Positions 18,995-33,210 of a DNA stretch of 64,000 bases are shown in pieces. The first letter of the stretch is position 1, and each line of letters opens with the position of its first letter. Location of the stretch: the NCBI GenBank assembly GCA_003970805.2, contig CP051152.1, positions 2,542,001-2,606,000 on the forward strand. The letters run 5' to 3'. A model generated the notes under the pieces. It saw only the letters and a list, made by a program, of their open reading frames with translations. It was not told the origin of the DNA and searched no databases. The DNA is from Undibacterium piscinae. Lineage in GTDB: Bacteria > Pseudomonadota > Gammaproteobacteria > Burkholderiales > Burkholderiaceae_D. The translations under genes and the position numbers were made by a program.

Positions 18995-20707
18995 TTACAT
19001 TTTATTGGGGGCTGAGACACCGATCAGAGCCAAACCATTGCGTATGACCTGACGCGTTGCCAGCATCAAGGCAAGCCTCGCCATCTTGGTAGGCACGTCA
19101 TCGACCAGTACCCGTTCCGCATTGTAATAGCTATGTAACTCGCCGGCCAAATCACGTAAGTAAAACGCCACCTGATGAGGTCCGAGCTCTTCCAAGGCTC
19201 TTTGCAGCGCTTCCGGGTATTCGGCCAATTTTGCCAGCAAAGATGCTTCACGCGGAGCGATCAAAGGAGATAAATCTTCGGTCGCCAATGCAGCCAAAAC
19301 CTCATCATCATCACTATATTGTGCCAATACCGAACAGATACGGGCATGCGCATACTGCACATAATAGACAGGGTTTTCATCAGAGCGCGCTAACGCGACA
19401 TCGACATCAAACACAAACTCGGTATCCGCCTTACGCGAAATCAGGAAAAAACGCACGGCATCGCGACCTTTGACTATGTCACCGTTACCAGACCACTCTA
19501 TCAAATCCCTGACAGTAACGTAGGAGCCTGCGCGCTTGGAGATCTTTACTTCCGCGCCGTCCTTCATGACAGTCACCATCTTATGCAATACATAAGATGG
19601 ATAGCCTTGAGGAATACCCACATTAACCGCTTGCAGGCCAGCACGCACGCGTGCGATAGTGCCATGATGATCGCTACCCTGAACGTTGATAGCCTGGGTA
19701 AATCCACGCTGCCATTTAACGATGTGATAAGCAACGTCAGGCACGAAGTAGGTATAGCTACCATCGGACTTTTTCATCACGCGGTCTTTATCATCACCAT
19801 ACTCGGTGGTACGCAGCCATAAAGCGCCATCTTCCTCATACGTCTTGCCGGCAACTTTTAATGCGGCGACCGCAGCCTCCACTTTGCCATCCGAATAAAG
19901 TGAGGATTCCAGATAATAATTATCAAATTTGACGCCAAATGCCAGCAAGTCGATATCTTGTTCTCGACGTAAGTAGGTAACGCTAAACTGTCGCAGTGAA
20001 TCAAGATCATCCACATCACCAGTAGCAGTCACAGCTTCGCCATCGCTAGCGGAAACGGTTCCTTTACCCAAAAAATCCTGGGCGATTTCAGCGATGTATT
20101 CACCGTTGTAAGCTGATTCAGGCCATTCCGCATCACCTGGCTTAAATCCTTTAGCCCTCGCCTGTACTGACAAGGCCAGATTACCGATCTGAACACCAGC
20201 GTCATTGTAATAAAATTCTCTGGTCACATCATAATTCTGGGCTTCCAGCAGCGCCGCCAGTGCATCACCTAAAGCTCCTTGCCGTCCATGCCCCACGTGC
20301 AAAGGACCGGTTGGATTGGCGGACACAAATTCGACAACAACCTTCTTGCCTGTACCACTAGTGCCCTTACCAAATTGTGTTGTTTGCGCCAACACGGTTT
20401 TGACGATTGCTTGCTTAGCAGAAACAGCTAATCGTATATTGATAAAACCCGGCCCGGCAATTTCAACCGCAGCGATAAGCTGACTATTGTTCGCCAATAA
20501 GGAATCAACGATAGCTTGCGCCAATTCGCGTGGATTCTTTTTGAGAGGTTTGGCAATTTGCATGGCAATATTGCATGCAATATCACCATGTGAGGGATCA
20601 CGTGGACGCTCCAGAACGATGTTCGGAGCCAGATCACTCCCTGTCAGCAAAGGGGCGACTGCATCACGGAGAAGTTCCAGTATTTCTTGTTTTTGTTGAG
20701 CGAGCAT
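18995..20707 (-). CDS. argS: Arginine--tRNA ligase
   Basis: Class I aminoacyl-tRNA synthetase of 570 residues, full length. The HIGH-type motif appears as HVGH in [18 protein letters not shown] (about residue 135), and KISKRAG replaces the KMSK loop (about residue 390). The N-terminal Arg-tRNA synthetase additional domain is seen in [23 protein letters not shown] sequence, and the C-terminal anticodon-binding DALR domain ends in [10 protein letters not shown]. It is first in a minus-strand group with the SPOR gene and dsbA. The frame is intact, which shows that not all long genes here carry errors. Confidence 0.97.
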   Translation of the reverse strand: MLAQQKQEILELLRDAVAPLLTGSDLAPNIVLERPRDPSHGDIACNIAMQIAKPLKKNPRELAQAIVDSLLANNSQLIAAVEIAGPGFINIRLAVSAKQAIVKTVLAQTTQFGKGTSGTGKKVVVEFVSANPTGPLHVGHGRQGALGDALAALLEAQNYDVTREFYYNDAGVQIGNLALSVQARAKGFKPGDAEWPESAYNGEYIAEIAQDFLGKGTVSASDGEAVTATGDVDDLDSLRQFSVTYLRREQDIDLLAFGVKFDNYYLESSLYSDGKVEAAVAALKVAGKTYEEDGALWLRTTEYGDDKDRVMKKSDGSYTYFVPDVAYHIVKWQRGFTQAINVQGSDHHGTIARVRAGLQAVNVGIPQGYPSYVLHKMVTVMKDGAEVKISKRAGSYVTVRDLIEWSGNGDIVKGRDAVRFFLISRKADTEFVFDVDVALARSDENPVYYVQYAHARICSVLAQYSDDDEVLAALATEDLSPLIAPREASLLAKLAEYPEALQRALEELGPHQVAFYLRDLAGELHSYYNAERVLVDDVPTKMARLALMLATRQVIRNGLALIGVSAPNKM

Positions 20708-21029
20708 AGTGTGGTAATTTAATTTGCCTTAGAGCAAATGCACAGGTGATAAACAACGGACATTATACTGTCTTGAATAGGTACGTGTCCGCCACGAAAG
20801 TAGGGTTGAAGATAATTCTTAAAAATCTAGAAGTCAGCAATGTAAAAAAACTATTATCTCGCGCTAAAGCCTTGATTTAATTAAATTCAGCTCACGCATA
20901 TACAACTACCTGCGACATCCGCAAAAAATAGTATGACAATATTTATGCAAATCCTAATTGCATCAAGTGCATGAGCCAATTGCCATTCTGAGCGTGTAGA
21001 ATGGATCGTTTTTCTTCTTGGGATTTTCT
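20708..21029. other. Divergent intergenic region argS/rdgC
   Basis: AT-rich, about 320 bp, with no open frame or RNA gene that I can support. It must hold the two divergent promoters. A TTGGGA just before the rdgC ATG is the only ribosome-binding-like site. Confidence 0.6.
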
Positions 21030-21938
21030 ATGTGGTTCAAGAATTTACAGATTTTTCGCCTGCCGGCCCCCTGGAAGGTCGATATCGAGCAACTCGCTAA
21101 ACAATTAGCATCTCAGTCCTTTTCCCAATGCCCTTCAAATGAGATGCAAAGTGAAGGATGGGCCTCTCCGCGTGATAATGAACTATTGGTGCATAGCGTC
21201 AACCAACAACTATTATTGCTGCTCTCGACAGAGAAAAAATTATTGCCGTCAACGGTAGTCAACCAGGTATCGAAAGCGCGCGCAGCAGAACTTGAAGAAC
21301 AACAAGGTTTTGCACCTGGCCGCAAGGCCATGAAAGATTTAAAAGAACGGGTAACAGAAGAGCTATTACCTAGGGCATTCGGCATCAAGCGCAGTACATG
21401 GGTCTGGATTGATCCGATTCATGGCTGGCTAGTCATCGATACATCTAGCCCAGGCAAAGCAGATGAAGTCATTAAGCTTTTGCTTAAGTGCGACAAACTG
21501 CCGCTTGAAAGCTTACGCGTAAAACTATCGCCTCAAACGGCAATGACAGATTGGCTAATCGGCAATGAAGCACCGAAGGGCTTTACGATAGATCAAGATA
21601 CCGAACTACGTGCGCATACTGAGGATAAGGCAACGGTACGCTATGTGAATCACTCCCTCGATGCAGACGATGTACAGCGACATATCGCCGCCGGCAAGCA
21701 ATGCACTAAGTTGGCATTGACATGGAATGACCGAATTTCTTTTGTCCTTACCGAAACACTGGCATTAAAACGGATTAAACCGCTGGATATTCTGGACGAA
21801 GACAAAGAAACAAGAACTAGCAATGAAGACGAGCGTTTCGATGCCGATTTTGTGCTGATGGCAGCAGAGTTGGCAAGCATGCTAGATGATTTAGTGTATG
21901 CGCTTGGCGGTGAGTTAGATAAAGCGGAAGCGGCCTGA
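21030..21938 (+). CDS. rdgC: Recombination-associated protein RdgC
   Basis: RdgC of 302 residues, the usual length. It is a DNA-binding ring-forming protein that modulates RecA. Recognised by the N-terminus [15 protein letters not shown], by GWASPR, and by [44 protein letters not shown] and the C-terminal [16 protein letters not shown]. The start is at ATG 21030 rather than the TTG at 21018, because the conserved MWF begins there. Two strong hairpins follow, ending transcription before the tRNA genes on the other strand. Confidence 0.95.
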   Translation: MWFKNLQIFRLPAPWKVDIEQLAKQLASQSFSQCPSNEMQSEGWASPRDNELLVHSVNQQLLLLLSTEKKLLPSTVVNQVSKARAAELEEQQGFAPGRKAMKDLKERVTEELLPRAFGIKRSTWVWIDPIHGWLVIDTSSPGKADEVIKLLLKCDKLPLESLRVKLSPQTAMTDWLIGNEAPKGFTIDQDTELRAHTEDKATVRYVNHSLDADDVQRHIAAGKQCTKLALTWNDRISFVLTETLALKRIKPLDILDEDKETRTSNEDERFDADFVLMAAELASMLDDLVYALGGELDKAEAA

Positions 21939-21960
21939 TTGAGCAACACGCAACAGCAAT

Positions 21961-21998
21961 AAAAAAAGCGATACGACAATTATTCGTATCGCTTTTTT
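21961..21998. terminator. Bidirectional terminator after rdgC
   Basis: Stem AAAAAAGCGATACGA/TCGTATCGCTTTTTT with a seven-base loop and flanking A and T runs. It is active-looking in both directions. Confidence 0.88.
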
Positions 21999-22024
21999 AT
22001 TATATTCATTTTCAATAGACGAAA

Positions 22025-22053
22025 AAAAAGACGAGCATTCTGCTCGTCTTTTT
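22025..22053. terminator. Terminator of the tRNA-Val/tRNA-Asp unit
   Basis: Stem AAAAAGACGAGCA/TGCTCGTCTTTTT with loop TTC. It lies 7 nt beyond the tRNA-Asp 3' end on the minus strand and is symmetrical, so it also backs up the rdgC terminator. Confidence 0.85.
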
Positions 22054-22059
22054 CACAAC

Positions 22060-22136
22060 TGGCGGAGCGGACGGGACTCGAACCCGCGACCCCCGGCGTG
22101 ACAGGCCGGTATTCTAACCAGCTGAACTACCGCTCC
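22060..22136 (-). tRNA. tRNA-Asp (GTC)
   Basis: Full cloverleaf of 77 nt with encoded CCA. The acceptor GGAGCGG pairs with CCGCTCC, the anticodon loop CTGTCAC gives GTC, and the T-loop GGTTCGAGTC is canonical. Confidence 0.96.
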
Positions 22137-22172
22137 GAAACTACTAAAGCTTATAAAACAACATTTATCTGA

Positions 22173-22248
22173 TGGTGGGTGCTGAGAGGCTCGAACTCCC
22201 GACCTACGCCTTGTAAGGGCGCCGCTCTACCAACTGAGCTAAGCACCC
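22173..22248 (-). tRNA. tRNA-Val (TAC)
   Basis: Cloverleaf of 76 nt with encoded CCA. The acceptor GGGTGCT pairs with AGCACCC, and the anticodon loop CTTACAA gives TAC. It is upstream of tRNA-Asp by 36 nt and likely in the same transcript. Confidence 0.96.
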
Positions 22249-22385
22249 AATAATCTCGCTTAGTTCAGATAAACATTCATCGTTTGTCACCACGACTACA
22301 GAAACAAGATTATAGGCTGCTTCCGATATTTTGTCCAGTAGCTAGACCATCTTATTACGAATTTCTTGAAATCTAATAACACCGG

Positions 22386-22790
22386 TTACTTAATTTTAAG
22401 CATCTCGTCCTTAAATGCCCATAACTTGCTGCCAGTAAAATTCCAGCAAAGGCCGATTCCTGTACTTATCAATTGCGAATACCAAGGATTCCAAGCCCAA
22501 GCCTGAACAAATAGGCTCATCATCCCCAAATTCAAACACCAACCAACCGCTAATACTGCAAAATACTTTGATGCAGTCTCGACGTGCGATTTTCCGCTAC
22601 TGAAGGTCAGAAAATAATTCAGGACATAATTTACAATCGATCCCAGGATATACCCGACCGCCGAGGCGGTCACAATTGCGCCTTTTCCGGCAACTTCTAT
22701 GGCAATTGCAACACAACCATATTGAACAGCAGTACCTGACAAGCCAACCGCAGCAAAACGCAAGAATTGAGAAAAAACTAATCGAGACAT
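22386..22790 (-). CDS. GtrA-family membrane protein
   Basis: Small integral membrane protein of 134 residues with four hydrophobic helices. GtrA-like features are FLRFAAVGLSGTAVQYG at the N-terminus, the polar/hydrophobic pattern YILGSIVNYVLNYFLTFSS, and a C-terminal GIGLCWNFTGSKLWAF (the conserved NF..S..W.F ending). Family members help move undecaprenyl-linked sugars across the membrane for cell-surface glycosylation. No glycosyltransferase genes are adjacent, so the specific pathway is unknown. Confidence 0.85.
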   Translation of the reverse strand: MSRLVFSQFLRFAAVGLSGTAVQYGCVAIAIEVAGKGAIVTASAVGYILGSIVNYVLNYFLTFSSGKSHVETASKYFAVLAVGWCLNLGMMSLFVQAWAWNPWYSQLISTGIGLCWNFTGSKLWAFKDEMLKIK

Positions 22791-23001
22791 ATAATCAAAT
22801 CACTTATATAAACAAGTTACTGCAGGGGCTAAGGGCAGATCCTTGATATCTACCAACAATGAATGGTAACTCGCCATACGTGTTTCCGATTCGCTTAATC
22901 ATGTAATTCATCTGCATGTTTCAAATCGTAGCTGATTTTCACTAGCATTTTTTTGAGAAAATCATCAACTAACCATATTGAAATGAGCAATTTCCAAAGC
23001 A

Positions 23002-23035
23002 AAAACCCCTCAGCAGGATTCTGCTGAGGGGTTTT
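23002..23035 (-). terminator. rRNA operon terminator
   Basis: Perfect 15-bp stem, AAAACCCCTCAGCAG/CTGCTGAGGGGTTTT, with loop GATT, about 10 nt beyond the 5S 3' end on the minus strand. Confidence 0.92.
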
Positions 23036-23044
23036 CTAATAAAA

Positions 23045-23159
23045 GCCTGACGATGACCTACTTTCACACTGGTTGCAGCACTATCATTGGCGCGGAGTCG
23101 TTTCACGGTCCTGTTCGGGATGGGAAGGGGTGGTACCGACTTGCTATGGTCATCAGGCA
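23045..23159 (-). rRNA. rrf: 5S ribosomal RNA
   Basis: About 115 nt. The terminal stem is formed by TGCCTGATGAC at the 5' side and GTCATCGTCAGGC at the 3' side. The internal CCCATCCCGAACAGG and GAAAGTAGGTC segments are typical 5S. Ends are estimated from pairing. Confidence 0.93.
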
Positions 23160-23411
23160 TAACTTGTTGACTTTGTGTGGCTCACGTTGCTCTGTGAGTC
23201 GCACAAGGTCCAATTGGGAAGAAGCTCAGTAGAGTGTGCGGTCCGTTCCCGGTCGCACTAATCATGTGCCCAGCGATTGACCATCGCTGTAGCGTGCCTG
23301 CAGGTCAGTGCAGGACTTAGGCGGTTGTGATTTGTACCAAACTTCGCGGCGTTTTCCAACGCTACTACATAAGGCAAACACACAAACAATACTTGTCATA
23401 ATCTATAACCA

Positions 23412-23421
23412 CTAAAGTTAT

Positions 23422-23430
<9 letters not shown>
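23412..23430 (-). other. 23S processing stem, 3' strand
   Basis: A 19-bp sequence exactly complementary to 26292-26310. The two flank the mature 23S and would form the RNase III processing stalk in the pre-rRNA. Confidence 0.8.
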
Positions 23431-26291
<2,861 letters not shown>

Positions 26292-26298
<7 letters not shown>

Positions 26299-26310
26299 CT
26301 ATAACTTTAG
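26292..26310 (-). other. 23S processing stem, 5' strand
   Basis: The minus strand reads CTAAAGTTATAGGGACAAG, the perfect partner of the 23412-23430 strand on the other side of the 23S gene. Confidence 0.8.
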
Positions 26311-26694
26311 ATTCTGGCGTCTTCGTCTAATTGCTTAAACCAAGGTTCATCACCAAAAAATCGCTATAGTTCTTATTACTATGAGTATTACTTTAGCGTT
26401 TGCCGTATCTCAAGATATTTGATTTTCTAAAACCCTGTATTGCTACAGTGCTTTTCAAACTCTTTTTAATACATTTTATGTTTGTTTGATACAATCACAA
26501 CCCTTCCATGAATTATCGTTAATGACTGTCGTCATTAATTTCCTTCACAGAAATAATTTTGATTATTTCTACTTTACTTCTTCTCAATTGTTAAAGAACG
26601 GTAATACTTGATACTTTGCTTTCGCTTCGAAAGAACAAATCTCAATAGCGCGCGCGCCACTCACATTTGCTTTTTCTTCCCCTTCGCATTTAAC
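26311..26694 (-). other. Spacer between tRNA-Ile and 23S, with boxA
   Basis: About 380 bp of AT-rich spacer without a gene. A boxA-type antitermination element, TTCTTTAACAA on the minus strand, lies at about 26589-26600 and resembles the one in the operon leader at 28699-28712. Nothing else was recognised. Confidence 0.65.
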
Positions 26695-26771
26695 TGGTAG
26701 GGCTGGTTGGACTCGAACCAACGACCCCCGCGTTATCAACACGGTGCTCTAACCAGCTGAGCTACAGCCCC
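26695..26771 (-). tRNA. tRNA-Ile (GAT), in rRNA spacer
   Basis: Cloverleaf of 77 nt with encoded CCA. The anticodon loop TTGATAA gives GAT. The acceptor GGGGCTG pairs with CAGCCCT with one G-U at the end. It is located on the 23S side of tRNA-Ala, the reverse of the common order. Confidence 0.96.
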
Positions 26772-26788
26772 ACTATTTACCAGGTAAA

Positions 26789-26864
26789 TGGTGGAGGTTA
26801 ACGGGATCGAACCGTTCACCCCCTGCTTGCAAAGCAGGTGCTCTACCAGATGAGCTAAACCCCC
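26789..26864 (-). tRNA. tRNA-Ala (TGC), in rRNA spacer
   Basis: Cloverleaf of 76 nt with encoded CCA. The anticodon loop TTTGCAA gives TGC, and the acceptor GGGGGTT pairs with AACCTCC. It lies next to the 16S 3' end, before tRNA-Ile in transcription order. Confidence 0.96.
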
Positions 26865-26915
26865 AATTCGGGAACTCGGTATCGATGAATTGCTTCATCT
26901 CTACGTTCTTAATCA

Positions 26916-26941
26916 TTAACAGTCAATAAGTGTGGACACTT
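26916..26941 (-). other. 16S processing stem, 3' strand
   Basis: A 26-nt tract that pairs with the leader tract at 28673-28698 over its whole length, apart from two G-U pairs. The two flank the 16S gene and would form the RNase III stalk. Confidence 0.78.
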
Positions 26942-26957
26942 AACTCTAAGCGCACTC

Positions 26958-28494
<1,537 letters not shown>

Positions 28495-28672
28495 ATCTCT
28501 GTTTTGTGTTCATTTCTGAACTCCGTTCTTTCGAACGGTGTCGCTCACTCAAATAACTGACAGGCTACTTCTCGGCTTACGCCTCAAAGCATCCTATTTA
28601 TTACTTTTGCGAACATTTGATATTTTTTAAGTTTCACTAACTGACCGAAGTAACTTAGCCGCGCTCTTTATC

Positions 28673-28698
28673 AAGTGCCCACATTTATTGACTGTTAA
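28673..28698 (-). other. 16S processing stem, 5' strand
   Basis: Leader partner of 26916-26941, placed about 180 nt before the mature 16S 5' end. It is adjacent to the leader boxA. Confidence 0.78.
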
Positions 28699-28712
28699 TT
28701 GTTAAAGATCGG
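28699..28712 (-). promoter_or_regulatory. rRNA leader boxA antitermination element
   Basis: The minus strand reads CCGATCTTTAACAA, close to the boxA consensus recalled as TGCTCTTTAACA. A near copy is in the 16S-23S spacer at about 26589-26600. Confidence 0.7.
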
Positions 28713-28821
28713 TATTCGGTGTTTTCTGCCACGCTATCGATACTCTCTTGCAAGAATCCGACTGCCTGGTGTCCGGCCGTTTTTCACAAAGCGTTTTGTT
28801 TGTGAGCAGCACAGAAGCGAG

Positions 28822-28850
28822 ATTATGCGGCATTTACTCTACCCCGTCAA
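28822..28850 (-). promoter_or_regulatory. rRNA promoter P2
   Basis: -35 TTGACG (28845-28850), 17-bp spacer, -10 CATAAT (28822-28827) on the minus strand. It reads into the leader about 330 nt before 16S. Confidence 0.75.
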
Positions 28851-28958
28851 CCCCTCGTTTTACTGGCACATGAATTCTTATTTCTCTCACTCATGTCGGG
28901 TTGCCGTTGCTGCCGTATTTCCTTGCCTCTTTTTACCCCGCCTTTCAGCGGGAGGCGA

Positions 28959-28987
28959 ACTATAGCAAGGCTGTAGTCGCTAAGCAA
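28959..28987 (-). promoter_or_regulatory. rRNA promoter P1
   Basis: -35 TTGCTT (28982-28987), 17-bp spacer, -10 TATAGT (28959-28964) on the minus strand, followed by a C-rich start region and a small CCCGC/GCGGG hairpin. It begins only 4 bp after the stop codon of the truncated S9 peptidase gene. Confidence 0.65.
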
Positions 28988-28990
28988 GCT

Positions 28991-29887
28991 TTATTCATCC
29001 GGCAACATATACGAATAAGGCCTGCGTAATTGCGTAGTAAGTATGTATTTGCCATCCGGAGAAGCCTGGGCGCCTATCCAAGTGCTAACAGGGCCGATGC
29101 GCTTGAGTTCGCCGCTAATGCTGGCAACCCCCAACTGGCTCTGTAACTGCCAGTCGAGCATATCGGCGTCAAACGGGGTTTTCAGCATATCCGGATAAGT
29201 GCGGTTCTGCGCCACTTTTCCGCCTTCGGTTTGCTGCACATTCGGACCTACCGGAGCGTTCGGCGCCAACGGCAAACTGGCCTGTTTGGCCGGGATCAGG
29301 CGTAATAGTAATTGCTGAGCCGGTGACGATCCGGTTTGCGCCTGATGGAGCCAGGCAAAGCCAGCACCGGTAGTGGCATTGAGATGCTCTTTAATCAGGC
29401 GGCGCGCGCTGGCTTTTTCCGCATCCAATAACCAAAGCTCTACGCCTTGCTCACTCCAGCGGCTAAATGCCAGCCAACGCTCGTCGCTAGACCACTGGGC
29501 ATCGGCAATCCGCGGATTCGGCGGTAAACCGCTGACCTTGCGGGTCTTGCCACTAGTGATATCAAGCAAACTCATGTCGTTGGCAAATTCAAAACGACTG
29601 GCGGCACGGATCTTTCCGTTAATCCTAAGACCCGCCAGTTTCAGCTCGGTTTGGGCGACATCGGCAATTCCGGGCAAGCCAGGCAAACTCAATAGCAAGG
29701 CACGTTTGCGCTGCGGCCCTAGTTGCAGCATAGGGCCACGCGGAGCGTCGACTACCGCCTGCAGTTCCGCCACCGGAATTTGATAGGTATTTTCCGGGCT
29801 GGCGATGGCAGCGGCAGATCCCTGCGCAATCATGGAAAAAGTGCTGCCTATCAATAAAGGCGTGATCAATTTAATAGTTGGATACAT
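28991..29887 (-). pseudogene. S9 prolyl-oligopeptidase-like protein, N-terminal fragment only
   Basis: Encodes a signal peptide (MYPTIKLITPLLIGSTFSM, cleavage after GSAAA) and about 270 residues of the N-terminal beta-propeller part of a secreted S9-type peptidase. Recognised by YQIPVAELQAVVDAPR, ELKLAGLRINGK, DAQWSSDERWLAFSRW and SPDGKYILTTQLRRPYSYM. The family is roughly 800 residues as I recall. Here the frame stops right after SYMLPDE, so the entire catalytic alpha/beta-hydrolase domain is absent. The break coincides with the rRNA promoter region. The start is uncertain: ATG 29887 gives the cleanest signal peptide, but the frame is open to 29959. Confidence 0.75.
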
Positions 29888-30247
29888 AGATAATTTTAAG
29901 TACATCTGAGTGAATCTTGAAGGGTAATTCTGTCCTGCCGGATTGGCAGCAAGAACCATGGCATCCGCAAGTTAATGTCGCGCCAGTATATTTTCGACTT
30001 AACTAGCTGTCCATTCAAATATATCTGCCAGCTAAAACCACCGCAATTTATACAAATTGCCATATAAATTTACCTAGTTTTGACGATTTAACGAAGATTT
30101 TTCGGTTGTCATCACTTTGCAATAACTAAGCACAATGCCATGGTAAGCTTGCCGCCGAATTTACCATTCACCTCACAACCAAGAACCAACCCAGAACCAA
30201 CCCAGAACGTCCAAACCAGAGACGTGCAATACCCTAAGGAGAAATTT

Positions 30248-31733
30248 GTGACTACCAGTACCAGTTTCAATGCGGCGATACCCATCGATGCCGCGTCAGC
30301 CAAAGAACGCCAGCCGGCGGCATTACCCATGTTGTTCTTGACCGAGATGTGGGAGCGCTTCAGTTACTACGGCATGCGCGCCCTCTTGGTCATCTATCTG
30401 GTCAATTCGCAAGGTTATGACCGCTCCAATGCGCTGGCTTTATATGCTACGTACACCGGCTTGGTTTATTTATCGCCATTGATGGGCGGCTATCTGGCCG
30501 ATCGCTATCTGGGCAAACGCAAAGCGATCCTAGTCGGTGGTTTTACCATGGCATTAGGTCATTTTGCCATGGCTTTCCCGGCATTTTTGCATTTGGCCTT
30601 AGGTCTGCTGATTATCGGTAACGGCTTTTTTTAAACCGAATATCGGCTCGCTGCTCGGCTCCTTGTACCGTGAAAACGATCCGCGACGCGATGGCGGCTT
30701 TACTTTCTTCTACATGGGCGTCAACACCGGTGCTTTCCTGGCACCATTGATCGCCGGTACTTTAGGTGAAAAAGTGGGCTGGCACTATGGTTTCGGTGCT
30801 GCCGGCGTAGGTATGTGCCTGGGTCTGCTGCAGTTTGTCCTGGGTCAGAAAAAACTAGGTACAGCCGGCTTCATCGGCGACAAGACCTCTCTGGATCGTC
30901 GCGACTGGTTGCATATTTTATTGATCAGCTTCGGTATGGTTCCTTTGGTGTTATCGATACTCAGCGTCTGGTCGGTCATCGGTCCGGTATGGAACGGCTT
31001 CTCGTTCCTGGTAAAAATAGCGATCATCATCGGCATCATTGGCGCTTTATGGTTCAGCAACAAACCGAAAGAAAACGTAGAAAAACTGACTAGCGAAGAA
31101 TGGCAACGCATTAGCGCTATTTTCATTATGGGTTTTTTCGTCGTGTTCTTCTGGATGGGCTTCGAACAAGCCGGCGGTACCATGAGCCTGTTTGCCGACA
31201 AGCAAACTGACCGTCATATCGCAGGATGGGAAGTTCCCACCTCGTATTTCCAAGCTATCAACCCTCTGGGCATCGTGATATTTGGCCCTATCATGGCTTA
31301 CATCTGGACCCGCAATGCACAATCGCGCATGGCCTTACCGACACCGGTAAAAATGGCCTTGGGTATGATCATCCTGGGCCTGGGTTTCATCGTGATGGCA
31401 ATCGCTCAAGCCAAGGCTGACGTTGCCGGCACCGTAGGTCCGCAATGGTTGGTTTTCGTCTACCTGCTGCACACCTTAGGCGAACTGTGCCTGTCACCGG
31501 TAGGTTTATCGATGGTGACCAAACTGGCACCGGCCCGTGTTGGTGCCTTGATGCTGGGCGTCTGGTATCTGGCGAACGCCGCCGCCAACACCCTGGCTGG
31601 TTTGCTGGAAGAATTGCTCAAGGGCTCCTCTTTCCCGGTGTTTGGCTTCCTGGTGCTCAGTTCCATCGGTGCCGGTATCGTCTTGCTGATGATTACTCCA
31701 TTGCTGAAAAAGCTGATGCACGGTAAAGCGTAA
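30248..31733 (+). CDS. POT/PTR2 peptide transporter, frameshift in a T run
   Basis: Proton-coupled oligopeptide transporter of about 494 residues after correcting one base. GTG start at 30248 with AAGGAG 6 nt upstream. The PTR2 signature is at the N-terminus (LTEMWERFSYYGMRALLVIYL), followed by GGYLADRYLGKRKAI. Near 30626-30632 the frame breaks at GGC followed by seven T and AAACCG: six T would give GNGFFKPNIGSLLG in frame, but seven T create an in-frame TAA. The second part (from about 30633) continues with YRENDPRRDGGFTFFYMGVN and the C-terminal helices. A homopolymer error is the simplest reading. Confidence 0.9.
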
Positions 31734-31760
31734 TTCAACCGTAGCTGATGTTGCAGGCAA

Positions 31761-31796
31761 AAAAAATCCCCGCAGTGTGAACTGCGGGGATTTTTT
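31761..31796. terminator. Bidirectional terminator between transporter and thiolase
   Basis: Stem AAAAAATCCCCGCAGT/ACTGCGGGGATTTTTT with loop GTGA, placed between two convergent genes. Confidence 0.92.
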
Positions 31797-31815
31797 ATTT
31801 TACGGCTAAGATCGA

Positions 31816-32994
31816 CTATGCACGCTCAATCGCCAGCGCTACACCCATGCCGCCACCGATACACAGGCTAGCCAGACCACGCTTGGCATCGCGACGTATC
31901 ATTTCATGAATCAGGCTGACCAGAATACGGCAACCTGATGCACCGATAGGATGGCCGATTGCGATCGCACCGCCATTAACGTTGATCTTGCTGGTATCCC
32001 AGCCCATTTCGCGGTTGACGCCAATTGCCTGCGCGGCAAACGCTTCGTTGATTTCCATCAGATCGAGATCCTGATGCGTCCAGCCCGCTTTTTTCAGGCA
32101 CAACTGAGCGGCAGGTACCGGCCCCATACCCATGATAGTCGGGTCAATACCGGCAGAAGAGTAGGCCTTGATGCGCGCCAGTACTGGCAAACCGAGCTCT
32201 TCGGCTTTTTTGGCGGACATCATGATCACGGCAGCCGCACCGTCATTGAGACCGGACGCGTTACCAGCCGTCACGGTACCGGCTTTATCAAAGGCCGGAC
32301 GCAAGCTGGACAAAGATTCCAGGGTCGCACCGTGCTTGATGAATTCATCGCTGTCAAAAACTGTCGTGCCTTTTTTGCTGACGATATCGAAAGGAATGAT
32401 TTCATCCTTGAACTTGCCCGCTTTTTGGGCCGCTTCTGCCTTGTTTTGCGAAGCCAGCGCGAACAAATCCTGCTCTTCACGCGTAATGCCGAATTTCTTG
32501 GCGACGTTCTCGGCGGTAATCCCCATGTGGTACTGGTTATACACATCCCACAAACCATCAACGATCATGGTATCGACCAGTTTAGCGTCACCCATGCGGA
32601 AACCGTCACGTGAATTGTTCAGTACATGCGGCGAAGCGCTCATGTTTTCCTGTCCACCGGCAATAATGATGTCGGCATCACCGGCCTTGATCGCTTGTGC
32701 CGCCAGATGCGTTGCCTTCAAACCGCTACCGCATACTTTATTGAGGGTAAATGCAGGCACCATATTTGGCAAACCGGCACGTATCACCGCCTGACGCGCA
32801 GGATTCTGGCCTACACCTGCAGTCAGTACCTGACCCAGAATCACTTCATTGATCAAATCGCCGCTCAAACCGGTCTTTGCCAGCAAAGCCTTAATGACGT
32901 GCGCGCCCAGATCAGAAGCGGCAGTTTTTGCCAGTGAACCACCAAATTTACCTACTGCAGTACGGCCCGCAGCAACGATGACGACATCTTGCAT
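31816..32994 (-). CDS. Acetyl-CoA acetyltransferase (PhaA-type thiolase)
   Basis: Thiolase of 392 residues resembling biosynthetic acetoacetyl-CoA thiolases. Nucleophile Cys in [15 protein letters not shown], catalytic His in [17 protein letters not shown], and second Cys in [15 protein letters not shown]. It condenses two acetyl-CoA to acetoacetyl-CoA, the first step of polyhydroxybutyrate synthesis, or works in reverse. Location next to the phasin gene (same strand, about 220 nt downstream of its stop) supports a link with PHB metabolism. phaB and phaC are not in the window, so the symbol phaA is not assigned with certainty. A terminator lies between the phasin gene and this one. Confidence 0.93.
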   Translation of the reverse strand: MQDVVIVAAGRTAVGKFGGSLAKTAASDLGAHVIKALLAKTGLSGDLINEVILGQVLTAGVGQNPARQAVIRAGLPNMVPAFTLNKVCGSGLKATHLAAQAIKAGDADIIIAGGQENMSASPHVLNNSRDGFRMGDAKLVDTMIVDGLWDVYNQYHMGITAENVAKKFGITREEQDLFALASQNKAEAAQKAGKFKDEIIPFDIVSKKGTTVFDSDEFIKHGATLESLSSLRPAFDKAGTVTAGNASGLNDGAAAVIMMSAKKAEELGLPVLARIKAYSSAGIDPTIMGMGPVPAAQLCLKKAGWTHQDLDLMEINEAFAAQAIGVNREMGWDTSKINVNGGAIAIGHPIGASGCRILVSLIHEMIRRDAKRGLASLCIGGGMGVALAIERA

Positions 32995-33135
32995 GTAATA
33001 CTCCTAAGTAAAAAGCCCGCACCATGCGAGCCAAGATTGTTTTTTACAGCGTACAACAAGGCTACCATAAGTCAGTGCATGCATATTGGCATTGATAAAA
33101 AGCATTTCATCCAATACACATAAAAAATTTCGACA

Positions 33136-33171
33136 AAAAAATAGCCCCCGTTTTGGCGGGAGCTATTTTTT
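33136..33171 (-). terminator. Terminator after the phasin gene
   Basis: Outer stem AAAAAATAGC/GCTATTTTTT with inner CCCG/CGGG and a T-rich loop, about 40 nt past the phasin stop. Confidence 0.85.
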
Positions 33172-33210
33172 GATGACTAATCAAAATATCTGAATAAGGA
33201 TATTTTCAGA

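Noticed and set aside
30140..30247. Upstream in-frame extension of the peptide transporter
   Set aside because: The GTG at 30248 has an excellent AAGGAG site. The upstream part contains a short CCAACCCAGAA repeat and no family similarity.
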